Shown: piece by piece, positions 42,305-52,254 of the stretch
Numbering within the stretch: position 1 is the first letter of the stretch
How the letters are laid out: every line of letters begins with the position of its first letter
The notes under the pieces: generated by a model
What the model was told of the DNA's origin: nothing
Databases searched by the model: none
What the model saw: the letters and a program-made list of their open reading frames with translations, nothing else
Translations under genes and position numbers: made by a program
Source: Tateyamaria omphalii
Lineage (GTDB): Bacteria; Pseudomonadota; Alphaproteobacteria; Rhodobacterales; Rhodobacteraceae
Assembly: GCF_019802125.1 (NCBI RefSeq)
Contig: NZ_JAHVHT010000002.1
Location: forward strand, 496,001-560,000
Reading direction: 5' to 3'
Length of the DNA: 64,000 bases

Positions 42305-43138
42305 CTAATCGCAGGTCGCACCGCCCGCAAGGGTTTCCGTCAGGGCGTATTCCACCAACTCGCTGCGTTGTACGGGCAGGAAGTTGTCGTCGGACACCAT
42401 GGTCAGGCAGGTGGCGCCGCTCTCGGATTGCCAGATGGCGAGCCCTTCGAGGTTGTCGTGCTGCCCGACCGATGCCGTCAAAAGCGTTTCTGCGGGCACG
42501 TCCGGTGCATTCGGATCCATGCGGCGGATACGGCTGCGAAAGCCGAGCGGGGTAAAGGCGCGTTCGAGGATGTAGAGCAGCCCATCGGGTCCGATGTCGG
42601 CCCCGGCAGGCAGGAAAGGCCCGGTGCGCGGCAGTGTGGTGAGGATGTCCCATGCGCCGTTCCTGTATCGATAGATCGGAAAAGGGCGGTCCTTGGCGCC
42701 CGACCGTTCGGGCAGGGTGTAGAGGGTCCCGTCCTCGTCTGCGGCGAGCGCCTCGAGTGAGCCGTTGGGATGGTAGGTTGAAAAATCCGGGTGCGGGGGA
42801 ATGCGCGTGCCATCGTGGGCAACAATTTCCGCTGGGCCCTCGTAGCTGAAATAGAGCGTGTCGCCCGACCGCGCGAGCCCTTCGCTGTCGCGGTCGGGGC
42901 GGGGCTGTGTGGCGGAGCCAATGTCTACCGTCAGCGCATCGCGGTCGAGGGCGAGTGTGAACAGCGCACCGCGATCGGACAGGACGATGGCGGCGTTGCC
43001 ATCCTCCATCTCGATTGCCGACAGACCGCCGAAATCCGCCCGATCCGAGACCATGGTCCAGCTTCGGACGAAGGTCAGCGGATCGGCAGTTGCGGCGGCT
43101 GCGGTCAGGATCAGCGCGAGGCCAGAACGCCAGAGCAT
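42305..43138 (-). CDS. Esterase-like activity of phytase family protein
   Basis: This 277-residue exported protein has a signal peptide (about 1-18, ...LTAAAATA) and the repeated beta-propeller pattern of the phytase-like/esterase-like family (ADFGGLSAIEM, RDSEGLARSGDTLYFSYEG, NLEGLAIW). Such proteins are periplasmic and their substrate is rarely known. The open frame reaches 43345, but ATG 43138 gives a clean signal peptide. It overlaps the mepA end by 28 bp. Confidence 0.8.
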   Translation of the reverse strand: MLWRSGLALILTAAAATADPLTFVRSWTMVSDRADFGGLSAIEMEDGNAAIVLSDRGALFTLALDRDALTVDIGSATQPRPDRDSEGLARSGDTLYFSYEGPAEIVAHDGTRIPPHPDFSTYHPNGSLEALAADEDGTLYTLPERSGAKDRPFPIYRYRNGAWDILTTLPRTGPFLPAGADIGPDGLLYILERAFTPLGFRSRIRRMDPNAPDVPAETLLTASVGQHDNLEGLAIWQSESGATCLTMVSDDNFLPVQRSELVEYALTETLAGGATCD

Positions 43139-44031
43139 TGTTGCGGCAGGTCTCCGACACGAAGTTCGCGGCGTGGTCTTGGGGCTGGTGCGTTCGGGTC
43201 TGGTGGTGGTGGATTGAGGATGTTGTTCACCCATTGCTGTGCATCTGCACAGCCGTCGCCGGGCGGTGGGGCGGCCTGATCCACGCAACCGCGGGCGCCG
43301 CGCGGGCAGTTCAGCCGGACGTGGAAGTGGTAGTGATGTCCCCACCAGGGCCGCACCTTGCGCAGCCAGGACCGGTCGCCGGTTTCATCCTTGCACATCT
43401 GAACTTTGGCACCCGGAAAAACGAAAATGCGGGCCGTGCGGCTGTCGCTGGCGGCGGCCTTGATGATCTCGTGATGCGCCCGGGTCCAGTTGCCGTTGGT
43501 ATAGGCGCCCGAGGACCGGCGGGTGGAGATGGAGGAGATGTTCTCGCGCTCGGCGGCGCTGAGGGTCAGATTCCGGGCGGGCAGCATCCAGATGTCGGCG
43601 TCGAGCCCGATCTGGTGGCTGCGGTGTCCGGTCAGCATCGGCCCGCCGCGCGGTTGGCTCATGTCACCGATATAGAGCCCTGACCATCCGGGCTGTTTGG
43701 CCGCAGCGCGGCTGAGGTCCTGCACGTAGTCCACAAGCTCGGGGTGGCCCCAGTTGCGGTTGCGGCTGAGTCGCATGGCCTGCCAGGTCGGCCCGGTTTC
43801 GGCCAGTTGCACACCGCCGGCCAGACACCCGCGCGAATAGCCGCCAAAGGCAGCTGAATTTTGGGCGGAGGCGCGCCGTTTGGCGCCGAATTGGCCCTTG
43901 GCTACATTTTGCAACGTGGCTGGATCCACGTCAGGGGTGGGTGCGCCCGAAATGTCGGTGCCCGCGCCGCTGGTGCAGGCGCAGAGCAAAAGGGCGGCGA
44001 TCAGGGTACAGGAACGGCGGATTTTGACCAT
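43111..44031 (-). CDS. mepA: Penicillin-insensitive murein endopeptidase MepA
   Basis: This 306-residue lipoprotein (lipobox LCAC, Cys19) has the LAS-type zinc peptidase motifs: His136 and Asp146 region in GHRSHQIGLDADIWM and a C-terminal PWWGHHYHFHVRLNCP block (the HxH ligand). It cleaves D-Ala-meso-DAP cross-links in peptidoglycan. Its start lies 31 bp inside the end of the MFS gene, and it is followed by the esterase-like gene. Confidence 0.9.
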   Translation of the reverse strand: MVKIRRSCTLIAALLLCACTSGAGTDISGAPTPDVDPATLQNVAKGQFGAKRRASAQNSAAFGGYSRGCLAGGVQLAETGPTWQAMRLSRNRNWGHPELVDYVQDLSRAAAKQPGWSGLYIGDMSQPRGGPMLTGHRSHQIGLDADIWMLPARNLTLSAAERENISSISTRRSSGAYTNGNWTRAHHEIIKAAASDSRTARIFVFPGAKVQMCKDETGDRSWLRKVRPWWGHHYHFHVRLNCPRGARGCVDQAAPPPGDGCADAQQWVNNILNPPPPDPNAPAPRPRRELRVGDLPQQCSGVLASR

Positions 44032-45398
44032 TTGGCGTGGTCTCCTTCGGGGTTCACGTAGCGCAGCAGCCAGAGGCCGAGAACGAACAGAGCGATAACC
44101 GGAATGTAACCCAATTGCGCACTGCCTGTCATGGTCGAGAAGAGCGCAATCATCATCGGTGCGAGAAAGGCCGTCGCTTTGCCGGACAATGCGAAGAGGC
44201 CAAAGGCCTCTGTTGGGCGTTCGGGATGGGTGTGGCGCACCATCATCGACCGGGATGCGGCATAGATCGCGCCGCCCGCGCCCCCGATGGCGGCACCGCA
44301 GATATAGAAGATGATGTCGGGCAGGGCCGAGCCTTCGGACAGTGCAATGACGCCAAAGAGGCTGATGCGGTTCATGCCCACAATGACGAGCGTGACAGCG
44401 ATCAGGACAAAGCAGCAGAACTTGATCACGGGCTTTGGGCCGAGGCGGCTGTCAAAGATGCCGCCGATCTGGGTCGCGACGGCCGCGGTGATCGCGCCCA
44501 CGATCCCGAACACGCCGATCTGAATGATGCTCCACCCCAGGATCAGCGTGGCATAGACCCCGCCCGCTGAATAAAGCGCGTTCAGCGCATCGCGGTAGAA
44601 CATGGATGAAACGAGGAAGTTCAGAAGCGAACGGCGCTTCAGGGCACCCTTGAGGGATTGTTTGAGGTCCGCCATGGCATCAGAAATGCCGCCGGTTCGG
44701 TTGGCTTGCTTCGGTTCGCGGACCCACAGAAAGAAGGGGATCATGAAGACCGCGAACCAGATTGCGATGAAGGGCCCGACAGAGCGTGTGCCTTCACGCG
44801 CCCCGGCATCGAGGCCGAGTACCGGATCCAGCCCGATCAACGTCTTGCCGCTTTCGTTCTCTGCAAAGAGCAGCAGCATGATGAACAGGGACACCACGCC
44901 GCCCCAATAGCCAAGCGCCGCCCCGTTGCCGGAAATCTTGCCAACCTCGTCCTTGTCGCCCAGCGATGGCAGGATGGCGTTGACAAAGATCAGCATGAAC
45001 TCGGACGCGATGAGGCCGACGTTGAATGCAATCAGGATGATGAACAGCGTCGACGCATCCGGGAACGTCCACCACAGCGCCCAGGTCATCGCGAAGTAGA
45101 TGGCGCTGAACATCCAGACCCACGGCATGCGCCTGCCGGTGCTGTCGGCATATGCCCCGATCAGGGGCGCGGTGAAGGCGATGAACAGGCCTGCGATGGT
45201 CGACCCCCAGAACCAGAGGGCCTGGCTGGCGGCGCGGGCCGCTTTCGGATCGTCTGTCGTTGTCTCGAAATAGCCCAGCGACACGGCCGCAAAGTAGGGA
45301 CCAAAGATAAATGTCAGCCCAAGTGTGTAAAATGGCTGCGTTGCCCAATCAAAGGCCATCCAGCCCCAAATGCGCTTTTTCAGGCTGATCTCTGCCAT
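44001..45398 (-). CDS. MFS transporter, UMF1 (Atg22-like) family
   Basis: This 465-residue protein has 12 membrane segments and the UMF1-type N-terminal pattern (WGWMAFDWATQPFYTLGLTFIFGPYF by ends, then AYADSTGRRMPWVWMF). Substrate unknown; bacterial UMF1 members are often near cell envelope genes. ATG 45398 follows a GAGG-type site and begins MAEISLKKR; the open frame upstream to 45521 is not used. It overlaps mepA by 31 bp. Confidence 0.82.
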   Translation of the reverse strand: MAEISLKKRIWGWMAFDWATQPFYTLGLTFIFGPYFAAVSLGYFETTTDDPKAARAASQALWFWGSTIAGLFIAFTAPLIGAYADSTGRRMPWVWMFSAIYFAMTWALWWTFPDASTLFIILIAFNVGLIASEFMLIFVNAILPSLGDKDEVGKISGNGAALGYWGGVVSLFIMLLLFAENESGKTLIGLDPVLGLDAGAREGTRSVGPFIAIWFAVFMIPFFLWVREPKQANRTGGISDAMADLKQSLKGALKRRSLLNFLVSSMFYRDALNALYSAGGVYATLILGWSIIQIGVFGIVGAITAAVATQIGGIFDSRLGPKPVIKFCCFVLIAVTLVIVGMNRISLFGVIALSEGSALPDIIFYICGAAIGGAGGAIYAASRSMMVRHTHPERPTEAFGLFALSGKATAFLAPMMIALFSTMTGSAQLGYIPVIALFVLGLWLLRYVNPEGDHAKWSKSAVPVP

Positions 45399-45474
45399 AC
45401 CTCGTCCCCGTCTTTTTTTGTTGGCGCGACCAAAGCAGGACGGGGGCGTTGTGGCAAGGTAAGGTTTCCCTGCC

Positions 45475-46020
45475 TCAGGACAGACCAAGCCGCGCGAGAA
45501 CGAACTGCGCCCGTTCCGCAACGCTCTGTTTGGGCAGGAGACATGTCTCGTACCCCAAGGCGGCGAAATGTGTCATCAGGCGGTCGAATTCTTCGACTGC
45601 CGCGTCGAACCCATGGGCCCGGTCTGCGTCCTGCACATAGATCTCTGGCCACGGCGGAGCGATGAAAACGGGGATCGCGTAGTGTCTTTGTGCACCAAGG
45701 CTTTCGCGCACGGCTGGGCCGTTTGTGTGCTCAAGCGCCACGGCGGCATCCACGACACCGCGGTCGAAGAACACTGGTTCTGAAGCGGACGTGGCCGCCT
45801 CAAGATCGGACAGGCCCATTGCAAGCGCGCGTTCGGCAAAGGCGCGAAGGTTGCGCCAGGGCAGGGCGTGGCCGGCCCCTTTGCGTTCCTCGGCAATGAT
45901 GCGGCGGCCGGGTTCGGCCACTGTTGCAAACCCTTGGGCGCGCAAGTGTGTGAGCAGGGAAGATTTTCCACCGCTCGAGCAGCCACTGATCAGGAACAGG
46001 TTTGTGTTTGGGCCGGTCAA
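45475..46020 (-). CDS. AAA_28-type P-loop protein (kinase-like)
   Basis: This 181-residue P-loop NTPase has Walker A GCSSGGKS at residues 13-20 and an RRIIAEER segment typical of the AAA_28/NadR kinase-like family. I chose TTG 46020, which overlaps the thioesterase stop (TTGA). No ATG gives a better N terminus, and the open frame upstream lies within the thioesterase gene. Its function is unknown; tight coupling to the thioesterase suggests a linked role. Confidence 0.7.
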   Translation of the reverse strand: MTGPNTNLFLISGCSSGGKSSLLTHLRAQGFATVAEPGRRIIAEERKGAGHALPWRNLRAFAERALAMGLSDLEAATSASEPVFFDRGVVDAAVALEHTNGPAVRESLGAQRHYAIPVFIAPPWPEIYVQDADRAHGFDAAVEEFDRLMTHFAALGYETCLLPKQSVAERAQFVLARLGLS

Positions 46021-46583
46021 GCCACCGACTTGAGCTTGGGCGCCTGCGCATCCTGCATGGGCGGCCAGGGGCGCTGGGCCTCTGCCTTGATCCATGCGGT
46101 GATCCAGTCCGGTGTGGGTGGTGAAACGGCATCTTGCCCCATGGCGGCCAGAACCTTGGCGGGTGGGACGATCCCGTTCCTGTCTGTCACGGCAGAGCGG
46201 TAGAGCACGTGGCTCGCGCATTCGCCGTCGGGTTTCCACATGGACTGTTCCAGATAGGTGAACTTGTCGTCCCAGCACACCGCGCGGCTGCGCATCTCGA
46301 ACGTCTGGAAGGCGTGCAGACGACGACGATAGCGCACGGACGACCCTGCCATCGTCAGGCCCCAGCGGTTTGCCTTGAGCGTGTCGATCAGTCCTGCCCG
46401 TTGGCCCAGACCAAGGCGCCCCAGATCATACAGCGTCAGGGCGCGGCCATTGTTCAATTCCAGGAACCCGTCGAGGTCCCAGGGCCAGACGCGGTGCTGC
46501 GTGACGTGCAGGTCGGTCAGGCCCAGCGGCGATTGCTTGCGAGCTTTGACCATTTCCTTGGCCAGACGAACGAATGGAAACAT
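46017..46583 (-). CDS. Acyl-CoA thioesterase-like protein (4HBT, Them6-like)
   Basis: This 188-residue hotdog-fold protein has WPWDLDGFLELNNGRALTLYDLGRLGL near residue 28 and a RRRLHAFQTFEMRSRAVCWDDKFTYLEQSM core (parts). It resembles the YbgC/Them6-like thioesterases that act on acyl-CoA. ATG 46583 has AAGGAG 7 bases upstream; the upstream ATG at 46661 does not. The stop overlaps the AAA_28 gene by 4 bp. Confidence 0.8.
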   Translation of the reverse strand: MFPFVRLAKEMVKARKQSPLGLTDLHVTQHRVWPWDLDGFLELNNGRALTLYDLGRLGLGQRAGLIDTLKANRWGLTMAGSSVRYRRRLHAFQTFEMRSRAVCWDDKFTYLEQSMWKPDGECASHVLYRSAVTDRNGIVPPAKVLAAMGQDAVSPPTPDWITAWIKAEAQRPWPPMQDAQAPKLKSVA

Positions 46584-46708
46584 GGCATTTCTCCTTGCCG
46601 TTCTATGTGCGGCAGCGCAGCGAAAGTTCAATGGCGTGGCTCCCGTGACCTTGCGCCACATGCCCCTTCGCCCTAGGTCTGTGGCCGGAACAACAAAGGA
46701 CCCCGCCC

Positions 46709-46990
46709 ATGCTGGTGATCTACCAACTGCTCGACCTGATCCTGAGCGTCGTTTACGTGATCATGATCGTCCACATCATCATGAGTTGGCTGATCAACTT
46801 CAACGTGCTGAACATGCACCAGCCGCTTGTGGGGTCGATCTGGACCGGGCTGAACAAGCTGCTCGAACCGATTTACCAGCCGATCCGGCGGTACATGCCG
46901 GACACGCATCCGCTCGACCTGGCGCCGCTGGTGGCCTTTGTCATCGTGATCGCCCTGCGCAGCATCATCCTGCCCGCCATCTTCTTCTGA
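46709..46990 (+). CDS. YggT family membrane protein
   Basis: This 93-residue protein has two transmembrane segments (about 4-28 and 70-90) and the YggT repeat pattern with LLEPIYQPIRRYMPDTHPLDLAPLVAF. Function is not established; family members are linked to envelope or osmotic functions. It is divergent from the thioesterase gene and upstream of recQ. Confidence 0.88.
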   Translation: MLVIYQLLDLILSVVYVIMIVHIIMSWLINFNVLNMHQPLVGSIWTGLNKLLEPIYQPIRRYMPDTHPLDLAPLVAFVIVIALRSIILPAIFF

Positions 46991-47081
46991 TCTGCGCCCG
47001 GAAACTCTTGTTCACGGCCCGTTAAAATGTGAGTCTGTATTCAACGTGCAGACTACATAAAATTTGACAGGGTTTTCGAAG

Positions 47082-49124
47082 ATGAGCGGCGCTGCCACGC
47101 TGTTGCGGGATGTATTCGGATTTGATGGCTTCCGTCCCGGACAGGAAGAGATCGTTGACGCCGTAGCCGCGGGTGACAATGCGCTCGCCATCATGCCGAC
47201 AGGTGGCGGGAAATCCCTGTGTTTCCAATTGCCTGCGTTGATGCGGGATGGGGTGACAGTCGTCATCTCACCACTCATTGCCCTGATGCGCGATCAGGTC
47301 CGTGCACTGCAAGAGGCGGGGGTGCAGGCGGGTGCGCTCACCTCGGGCAATACGCCTGAAGAAACAGATGCGGTGTGGGAAGCGCTAGAGCGGCGGGAGT
47401 TGAAGCTGCTTTACATCGCGCCGGAACGTCTGGCCGCCGGGTCCGCAATTGGAATGCTGCGCCGGATCGGCATCAGCCTGATTGCCGTGGACGAGGCGCA
47501 CTGCGTCAGCCAGTGGGGGCATGATTTCCGGCCTGATTACCTGCGCATCGGCGAGTTGCGTCGCGCCTTGGATGTGCCCTTGGCCGCGTTCACGGCGACG
47601 GCGGATGCCGAAACGCAGGTCGAGATTGTCCAGAAGCTGTTTGATGGTACCCAACCGCGCACCTTCCTGCGCGGCTTTGACCGGCCAAACATCCATCTCG
47701 CCTTTGCCGCCAAAAACGGGCCACGCGCGCAGATCCTGAACTTTGCCGCCGCGCGCAAGGGGCAGTCGGGGATCGTCTATTGCGGCACGCGGGCCAAGAC
47801 CGAGACGCTGGCGCAGGCGCTGCGCGAGGCGGGGCACGCGGCGATCCACTATCACGGCGGGATGGAGGCGGACGACCGCCGCATCGCTGAACGCCGGTTC
47901 CAGCAAGAGGATGGTTTGATCGTGGCGGCCACGGTTGCCTTTGGCATGGGCGTGGACAAGCCGGACATCCGCTGGGTGGCCCATGCCGATCTGCCGAAAT
48001 CCATCGAAGCCTATTATCAGGAAATCGGGCGTGCTGGGCGAGATGGAGCGCCGGCGGAAACGCTAACACTGTTTGGGCCCGACGATATCAAGTTGCGGCG
48101 CTCCCAGATTGACGAAGGGCTTGCCCCGCCCGAGCGGCGTATGGCGGATCATGCGCGGTTGAATGCTCTGCTTGGACTGGCGGAAGCGTTGGTATGCCGC
48201 CGCAAGACGTTGCTCGGGTATTTCGGTGAGGCAGACGTGGCCTGCGGCAAATGCGATCTGTGTGACCAGCCAGCCGAAGTCTTTGATGGGACCACAGCTG
48301 TGCGCAAGGCACTGTCGGCCATGTTGCGCACCGATGAGTGGTTCGGGGCAGGGCATCTGATCGACATCCTTTTGGGGATCGAGACAGACAAGATCCGCCA
48401 ACGCGGCCATGACAGCCTGCCGACCTATGGCGTGGGCAAGGAATATTCCAAACCGCAATGGCAGGCCGTGTTCCGGCAGATGATGGGGCATGATCTGGTG
48501 CGGCCCGACCCGGATCGCTATGGCGCGCTGCGGATGACCGACGCGGCTCTGCCGATCCTGCGGGACGAGGCGAAGATCACGCTGCGCAAGGACACGATCA
48601 AGGCCGCCGCAGCCCGCCGTCCTGCCGTCAAGGCGATGGTGTCCGAGGAAGACGCGCCGCTCCTGTCTGCACTGAAAGCCAAACGCCGCGCGCTGGCCGA
48701 GGCGGCCAAGGTCCCGGCTTATGTGATTTTCCCGGACCGCACGCTGATCGAGATGGCGGAACGGCGGCCTGCGAACTTGGACCAGATGGCGCAGGTCAGC
48801 GGGGTGGGGGCAAAAAAGCTGGAGAAGTTCGGGCGTGCTTTCCTTGAGGTGATCAATGGCGAGGCAGAGGCGCTGCATCCGTCGCGCCGCAAGCTGGCGG
48901 GGCATTCGGCGGCCACGATCTATGACCAGCTCTTGGCGGTGCAGGCGGAATTGGCGCGCGGCGAAGACGGAACGGACAAGCCGCTGAGCTGCTCGGCCTC
49001 GCAACTTGCCAAGGTCGCGCAATTGCGGCCCGATGACGGTGCCGGGCTCGAACGGCTGCTCGGAGATCGCAAGGCGGAACGTTTTGGTCCCGCTTTTCTG
49101 GACGTGCTGCGGGCGGCATCCTAG
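47082..49124 (+). CDS. recQ: ATP-dependent DNA helicase RecQ
   Basis: This 680-residue helicase has Walker A PTGGGKS at 40-46 and the DEAH box at 137-140 (DEAHCVSQWGHDFRPDY). Helicase motif VI (QEIGRAGRDG), the zinc-binding CRRKTLLGYFGE...CGKCDLC segment, the RQC winged helix and a C-terminal HRDC domain (IEMAERRPANLDQMAQVSGVG) are present. It unwinds DNA in recombination and fork repair. The frame can start at TTG 47064, but ATG 47082 gives the conserved N terminus. yaaA follows on the same strand after 30 bp. Confidence 0.95.
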   Translation: MSGAATLLRDVFGFDGFRPGQEEIVDAVAAGDNALAIMPTGGGKSLCFQLPALMRDGVTVVISPLIALMRDQVRALQEAGVQAGALTSGNTPEETDAVWEALERRELKLLYIAPERLAAGSAIGMLRRIGISLIAVDEAHCVSQWGHDFRPDYLRIGELRRALDVPLAAFTATADAETQVEIVQKLFDGTQPRTFLRGFDRPNIHLAFAAKNGPRAQILNFAAARKGQSGIVYCGTRAKTETLAQALREAGHAAIHYHGGMEADDRRIAERRFQQEDGLIVAATVAFGMGVDKPDIRWVAHADLPKSIEAYYQEIGRAGRDGAPAETLTLFGPDDIKLRRSQIDEGLAPPERRMADHARLNALLGLAEALVCRRKTLLGYFGEADVACGKCDLCDQPAEVFDGTTAVRKALSAMLRTDEWFGAGHLIDILLGIETDKIRQRGHDSLPTYGVGKEYSKPQWQAVFRQMMGHDLVRPDPDRYGALRMTDAALPILRDEAKITLRKDTIKAAAARRPAVKAMVSEEDAPLLSALKAKRRALAEAAKVPAYVIFPDRTLIEMAERRPANLDQMAQVSGVGAKKLEKFGRAFLEVINGEAEALHPSRRKLAGHSAATIYDQLLAVQAELARGEDGTDKPLSCSASQLAKVAQLRPDDGAGLERLLGDRKAERFGPAFLDVLRAAS

Positions 49125-49154
49125 ATATGCCCAAACACTCGTGGGGGTAGGCAC

Positions 49155-49928
49155 ATGTTGGTGGTGATTTCGCCAGCCAAGCGGCTGGATTGGGCAGAAC
49201 GGGATGTGGCAACGACCACTCCTGACATGCAGGACGACGCGGTGCGATTGGTGCGAACGGCGCGGAACCTCACGCTCGGACAGTTGAAGTCCCTGATGGA
49301 CCTCAGCGACGATCTGGCCCGGTTGAACCGCGACAGGTTCAAAGCGTTCGAGGACGCTCCAAGGGATGAGGTGACACGTCCGGCGATGCTCGCCTTTGCC
49401 GGGGATACATATCAGGGGCTTGATGCCGCAACCCTGTCGGAGGCCGATACGGGGTATGCGCAGGATCATTTGCGCATTCTGTCGGGTCTTTACGGTCTTT
49501 TGCGGCCATTGGATGCGATCCAGCCCTATCGGCTGGAGATGGGCAGCCGATTGAAGACCCGGCGCGGTGCCTCGCTTTATGATTATTGGCGCAATGATCT
49601 GGCAAAGGCGCTGAACGGGCAGGCCGAAGAGACGGGAAGCGACACGCTGGTGAACTGCGCGAGCCAGGAATATTTTGGCGCGGTGCCGGAAAAAGCGCTG
49701 AAGCTGAAGCTGATCACGCCTGCCTTCATGGAAGACAAGGGGCAGGGTCCCAAGATCGTCAGCTTCTTTGCCAAGCGCGCCCGCGGGGCCATGGCGCGGC
49801 ATATCATTCAGAACCGGGTTACGGACTTGGAGGGTGTGCGCAGTTTCGACACCGACGGTTACGCCTATCAACCGAACCTGTCGACCGACGCCAAGCCGGT
49901 CTTTGTGAGGCCCTACCCGGTCAGCTAG
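49155..49928 (+). CDS. yaaA: Peroxide stress protein YaaA (DUF328)
   Basis: This 257-residue protein has the family start MLVVISPAKRLDW and signature blocks (AFAGDTYQGLDA, LSGLYGLLRPLDAIQPYRLEMGS region, NCASQEYF, FFAKRARGAMARHI). YaaA lowers free iron during hydrogen peroxide stress in E. coli and binds DNA. The stop overlaps the end of the convergent histidine kinase gene by 4 bp. Confidence 0.94.
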   Translation: MLVVISPAKRLDWAERDVATTTPDMQDDAVRLVRTARNLTLGQLKSLMDLSDDLARLNRDRFKAFEDAPRDEVTRPAMLAFAGDTYQGLDAATLSEADTGYAQDHLRILSGLYGLLRPLDAIQPYRLEMGSRLKTRRGASLYDYWRNDLAKALNGQAEETGSDTLVNCASQEYFGAVPEKALKLKLITPAFMEDKGQGPKIVSFFAKRARGAMARHIIQNRVTDLEGVRSFDTDGYAYQPNLSTDAKPVFVRPYPVS

Positions 49929-52108
49929 GCGGCTCCTTCCTCGGGGATGGTGTCGTCAAACGGGGGGAGAACGCCCACAGGGCACATGTCGTGCAGCATC
50001 CCGTGGATTTCCGGTTTGCGCAGCGGTTTTGTCAGGTAGTGGTCGAGACCCGCATCAAGAATGCCTCTGTCGTCGCCGTCCATGGCATGCGCCGTAAGGG
50101 CGACGATGGGCACATGCTCACCTGTGCTCTGTTCAAGTTCGCGAATCTTTGTCGTTGCTTCCTTGCCATCCATTTTGGGCATGGAAATATCCATGAAGAT
50201 CAGGTCGGGTGACACCTGCTGAAACAGCTCCACAGCTTCGATCCCGTTATTGGCGAAATGCAGATCGATATCGGCAGACTTCACCATCTTTCCAAATACC
50301 AGCTGGTTGGTCTTGTTGTCTTCGGCCGCAAGCACCACCATGCGCCGCTTTTCTGGTGCGGGTGGCGGCGCGCCGTTGGTGCCGATCACAGGCCCGACAC
50401 TTTCCAGCCGCGCAAAGAGGTCCGCGCGCGGCACCGGTTTCTGCATGATCGCGTGAAGGTAACGGGCGCCGGGATCATTCGTCGCAAAACTGGGGTTCGA
50501 GCTGAGCAGCAATATGGGTGTTTCGACGCCGCGTGTGCGGATCGTTTCGGCGAGCTCTAACCCGTCCATGTCGGGCATGTTGTGATCCGTCAGGATCAGG
50601 TCGATATCGCGCAATTGCTCCAGCGCCTCGGCCCCCGATGCGCAGCTCACAACACCCAGGCCCAACTGCTCAAGCTGCCGTTGAAGGATGGTGCGGTTGG
50701 CTTCGATGTCGTCCACGACCATGACCCGGCGCAGGCCTTCCGGCACAGGGGGGTGTTCGGGTAGCTTGTCCTCGCTCAACTGCAGCGGAATGCGGAAGCC
50801 AAACACGGATCCAATGCCCTCTTCGCTGCTGACCCAGACCTCACCCTCCATCAGCTTGACCAGCCGTTCCGAGATGGCGAGCCCGAGGCCGGTGCCATCG
50901 AACTGGCGGTTTCGCTCGTTCTCCACCTGATTGAATTCACCGAAGATGTGGTCGATCTTGTCCTCGGGGATGCCGATCCCCGTGTCTTCGATCACGATCG
51001 TGACTTCGGCATGTCCGGCCTCGAGGTCCGGCACTCCGGTGACGCGGACCAGCACGTGGCCCTCGTTCGTGAATTTGACCGCGTTGCCCATCAGATTGGT
51101 CAGGACCTGACGGATGCGGCCCGGATCGCCCACATACATGGTCGGCAGGAACAGGTCATAGTCCAAGAGCAGTGTCAGCCCCTTGTCGCGGGCCGAAGGC
51201 TGGAGCAGCATGATGATCTCGTGAATGCTGCGTTCCAGATCGAAAGGTTCGAGGTGCAATTGCAGTTTCTGCGCCTCGATTTTCGAGTAGTCGAGCACGT
51301 CATTGATGATGACCAGCAGCGCTTCACCCGAGTTCTTGATCGTATCGACATAGAGCTGCTGTTCTTCGCTCAGCCCGGTGTCACCGAGCAGCTCTGCCAT
51401 GCCGACAACGCCATTCATCGGAGTGCGAATTTCGTGGCTCATGTTGGCGAGGAACGCAGATTTCGCGCGGCTCGCGGCTTCCGCTTCTGCCCGCGCGGTT
51501 TTCAGCTCCTGCTGGTAGCGCACGGATTCGGTGATGTTGAGGCCAAGTGAAACGATGTCCCCCGCAGGGCTCCGCCTGTCGACCAGTTTGACATATTGGT
51601 CGTTCCACAGCCGCACGGTCACCGGGTCGGGTTGTGGCTGCATCCAGCGGTCCAGCATCATCTGGCGCCATTCCTGACCGGGCATCCCTTCGGTGTCGAC
51701 GATCCCCTCATCCGTGAGCACCTGCAGGATCGTCATGTAATTCACGCCGGGGCGGATCGCGTCGACTTTGTCGAAGATGGCCATGTAGCTTTCGTTGGCC
51801 GCAATCATCTGGTTGTCCGAGTTGAAGAAGGCAAAGCCATCCGTGATCGTCTGAACGGAATGCCACAGCCGGCGTTCGGCGATCTGCACCTTCTGATTGG
51901 CCTGGCCAAGCTCGGTCTTGAACCGCTCGTTCTCCGTCTTGACGGTGGCGACCTCGGCCCGTGTCTCGACGATTTCGCCCTGCAAGGCTGCCGCGTGCTT
52001 GCCCAGTTTGCGGTTGGCTGCCGACAGTTCGGCCTCTTTCAGCTCAAGCAAGCGCTCCGCCGCAAGACGCCCGCGCCGCTCTTCTGCCAGTTTGTTTGCA
52101 AGGCTCAT
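49925..52108 (-). CDS. Soluble hybrid sensor histidine kinase with two receiver domains
   Basis: This 727-residue protein has a coiled coil (about 1-80) and then a PAS domain (about 82-200). The HisKA domain has His225 ([10 protein letters not shown]), and the HATPase has N box [11 protein letters not shown] at 337-347 and G box DTGIGI. Two receiver domains carry phospho-acceptors Asp508 and Asp640. No transmembrane segment is seen, so it senses a cytoplasmic signal. ATG 52108 has GGAGGG upstream. No response regulator or phosphotransferase gene is adjacent, and its pathway is unknown. Confidence 0.93.
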   Translation of the reverse strand: MSLANKLAEERRGRLAAERLLELKEAELSAANRKLGKHAAALQGEIVETRAEVATVKTENERFKTELGQANQKVQIAERRLWHSVQTITDGFAFFNSDNQMIAANESYMAIFDKVDAIRPGVNYMTILQVLTDEGIVDTEGMPGQEWRQMMLDRWMQPQPDPVTVRLWNDQYVKLVDRRSPAGDIVSLGLNITESVRYQQELKTARAEAEAASRAKSAFLANMSHEIRTPMNGVVGMAELLGDTGLSEEQQLYVDTIKNSGEALLVIINDVLDYSKIEAQKLQLHLEPFDLERSIHEIIMLLQPSARDKGLTLLLDYDLFLPTMYVGDPGRIRQVLTNLMGNAVKFTNEGHVLVRVTGVPDLEAGHAEVTIVIEDTGIGIPEDKIDHIFGEFNQVENERNRQFDGTGLGLAISERLVKLMEGEVWVSSEEGIGSVFGFRIPLQLSEDKLPEHPPVPEGLRRVMVVDDIEANRTILQRQLEQLGLGVVSCASGAEALEQLRDIDLILTDHNMPDMDGLELAETIRTRGVETPILLLSSNPSFATNDPGARYLHAIMQKPVPRADLFARLESVGPVIGTNGAPPPAPEKRRMVVLAAEDNKTNQLVFGKMVKSADIDLHFANNGIEAVELFQQVSPDLIFMDISMPKMDGKEATTKIRELEQSTGEHVPIVALTAHAMDGDDRGILDAGLDHYLTKPLRKPEIHGMLHDMCPVGVLPPFDDTIPEEGAA

Positions 52109-52254
52109 ATCTGCCCTCCGCCTCGAACACGCCATCCGGTATTTCACGAGGATGATGAAGAACGGCTTAACCCCTGGGCGAAAGCGTTGCGTGCCCTGTC
52201 TCGCCCGTGGCAGGCTGTGCGCATAGAATCCAAGTTGTTTGCGGGAGGTGCGTG

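Noticed and set aside
48063-49871. Very long minus-strand frame under recQ and yaaA
   Set aside because: It runs opposite two well-supported genes; long open frames on the opposite strand are common in high-GC coding DNA.
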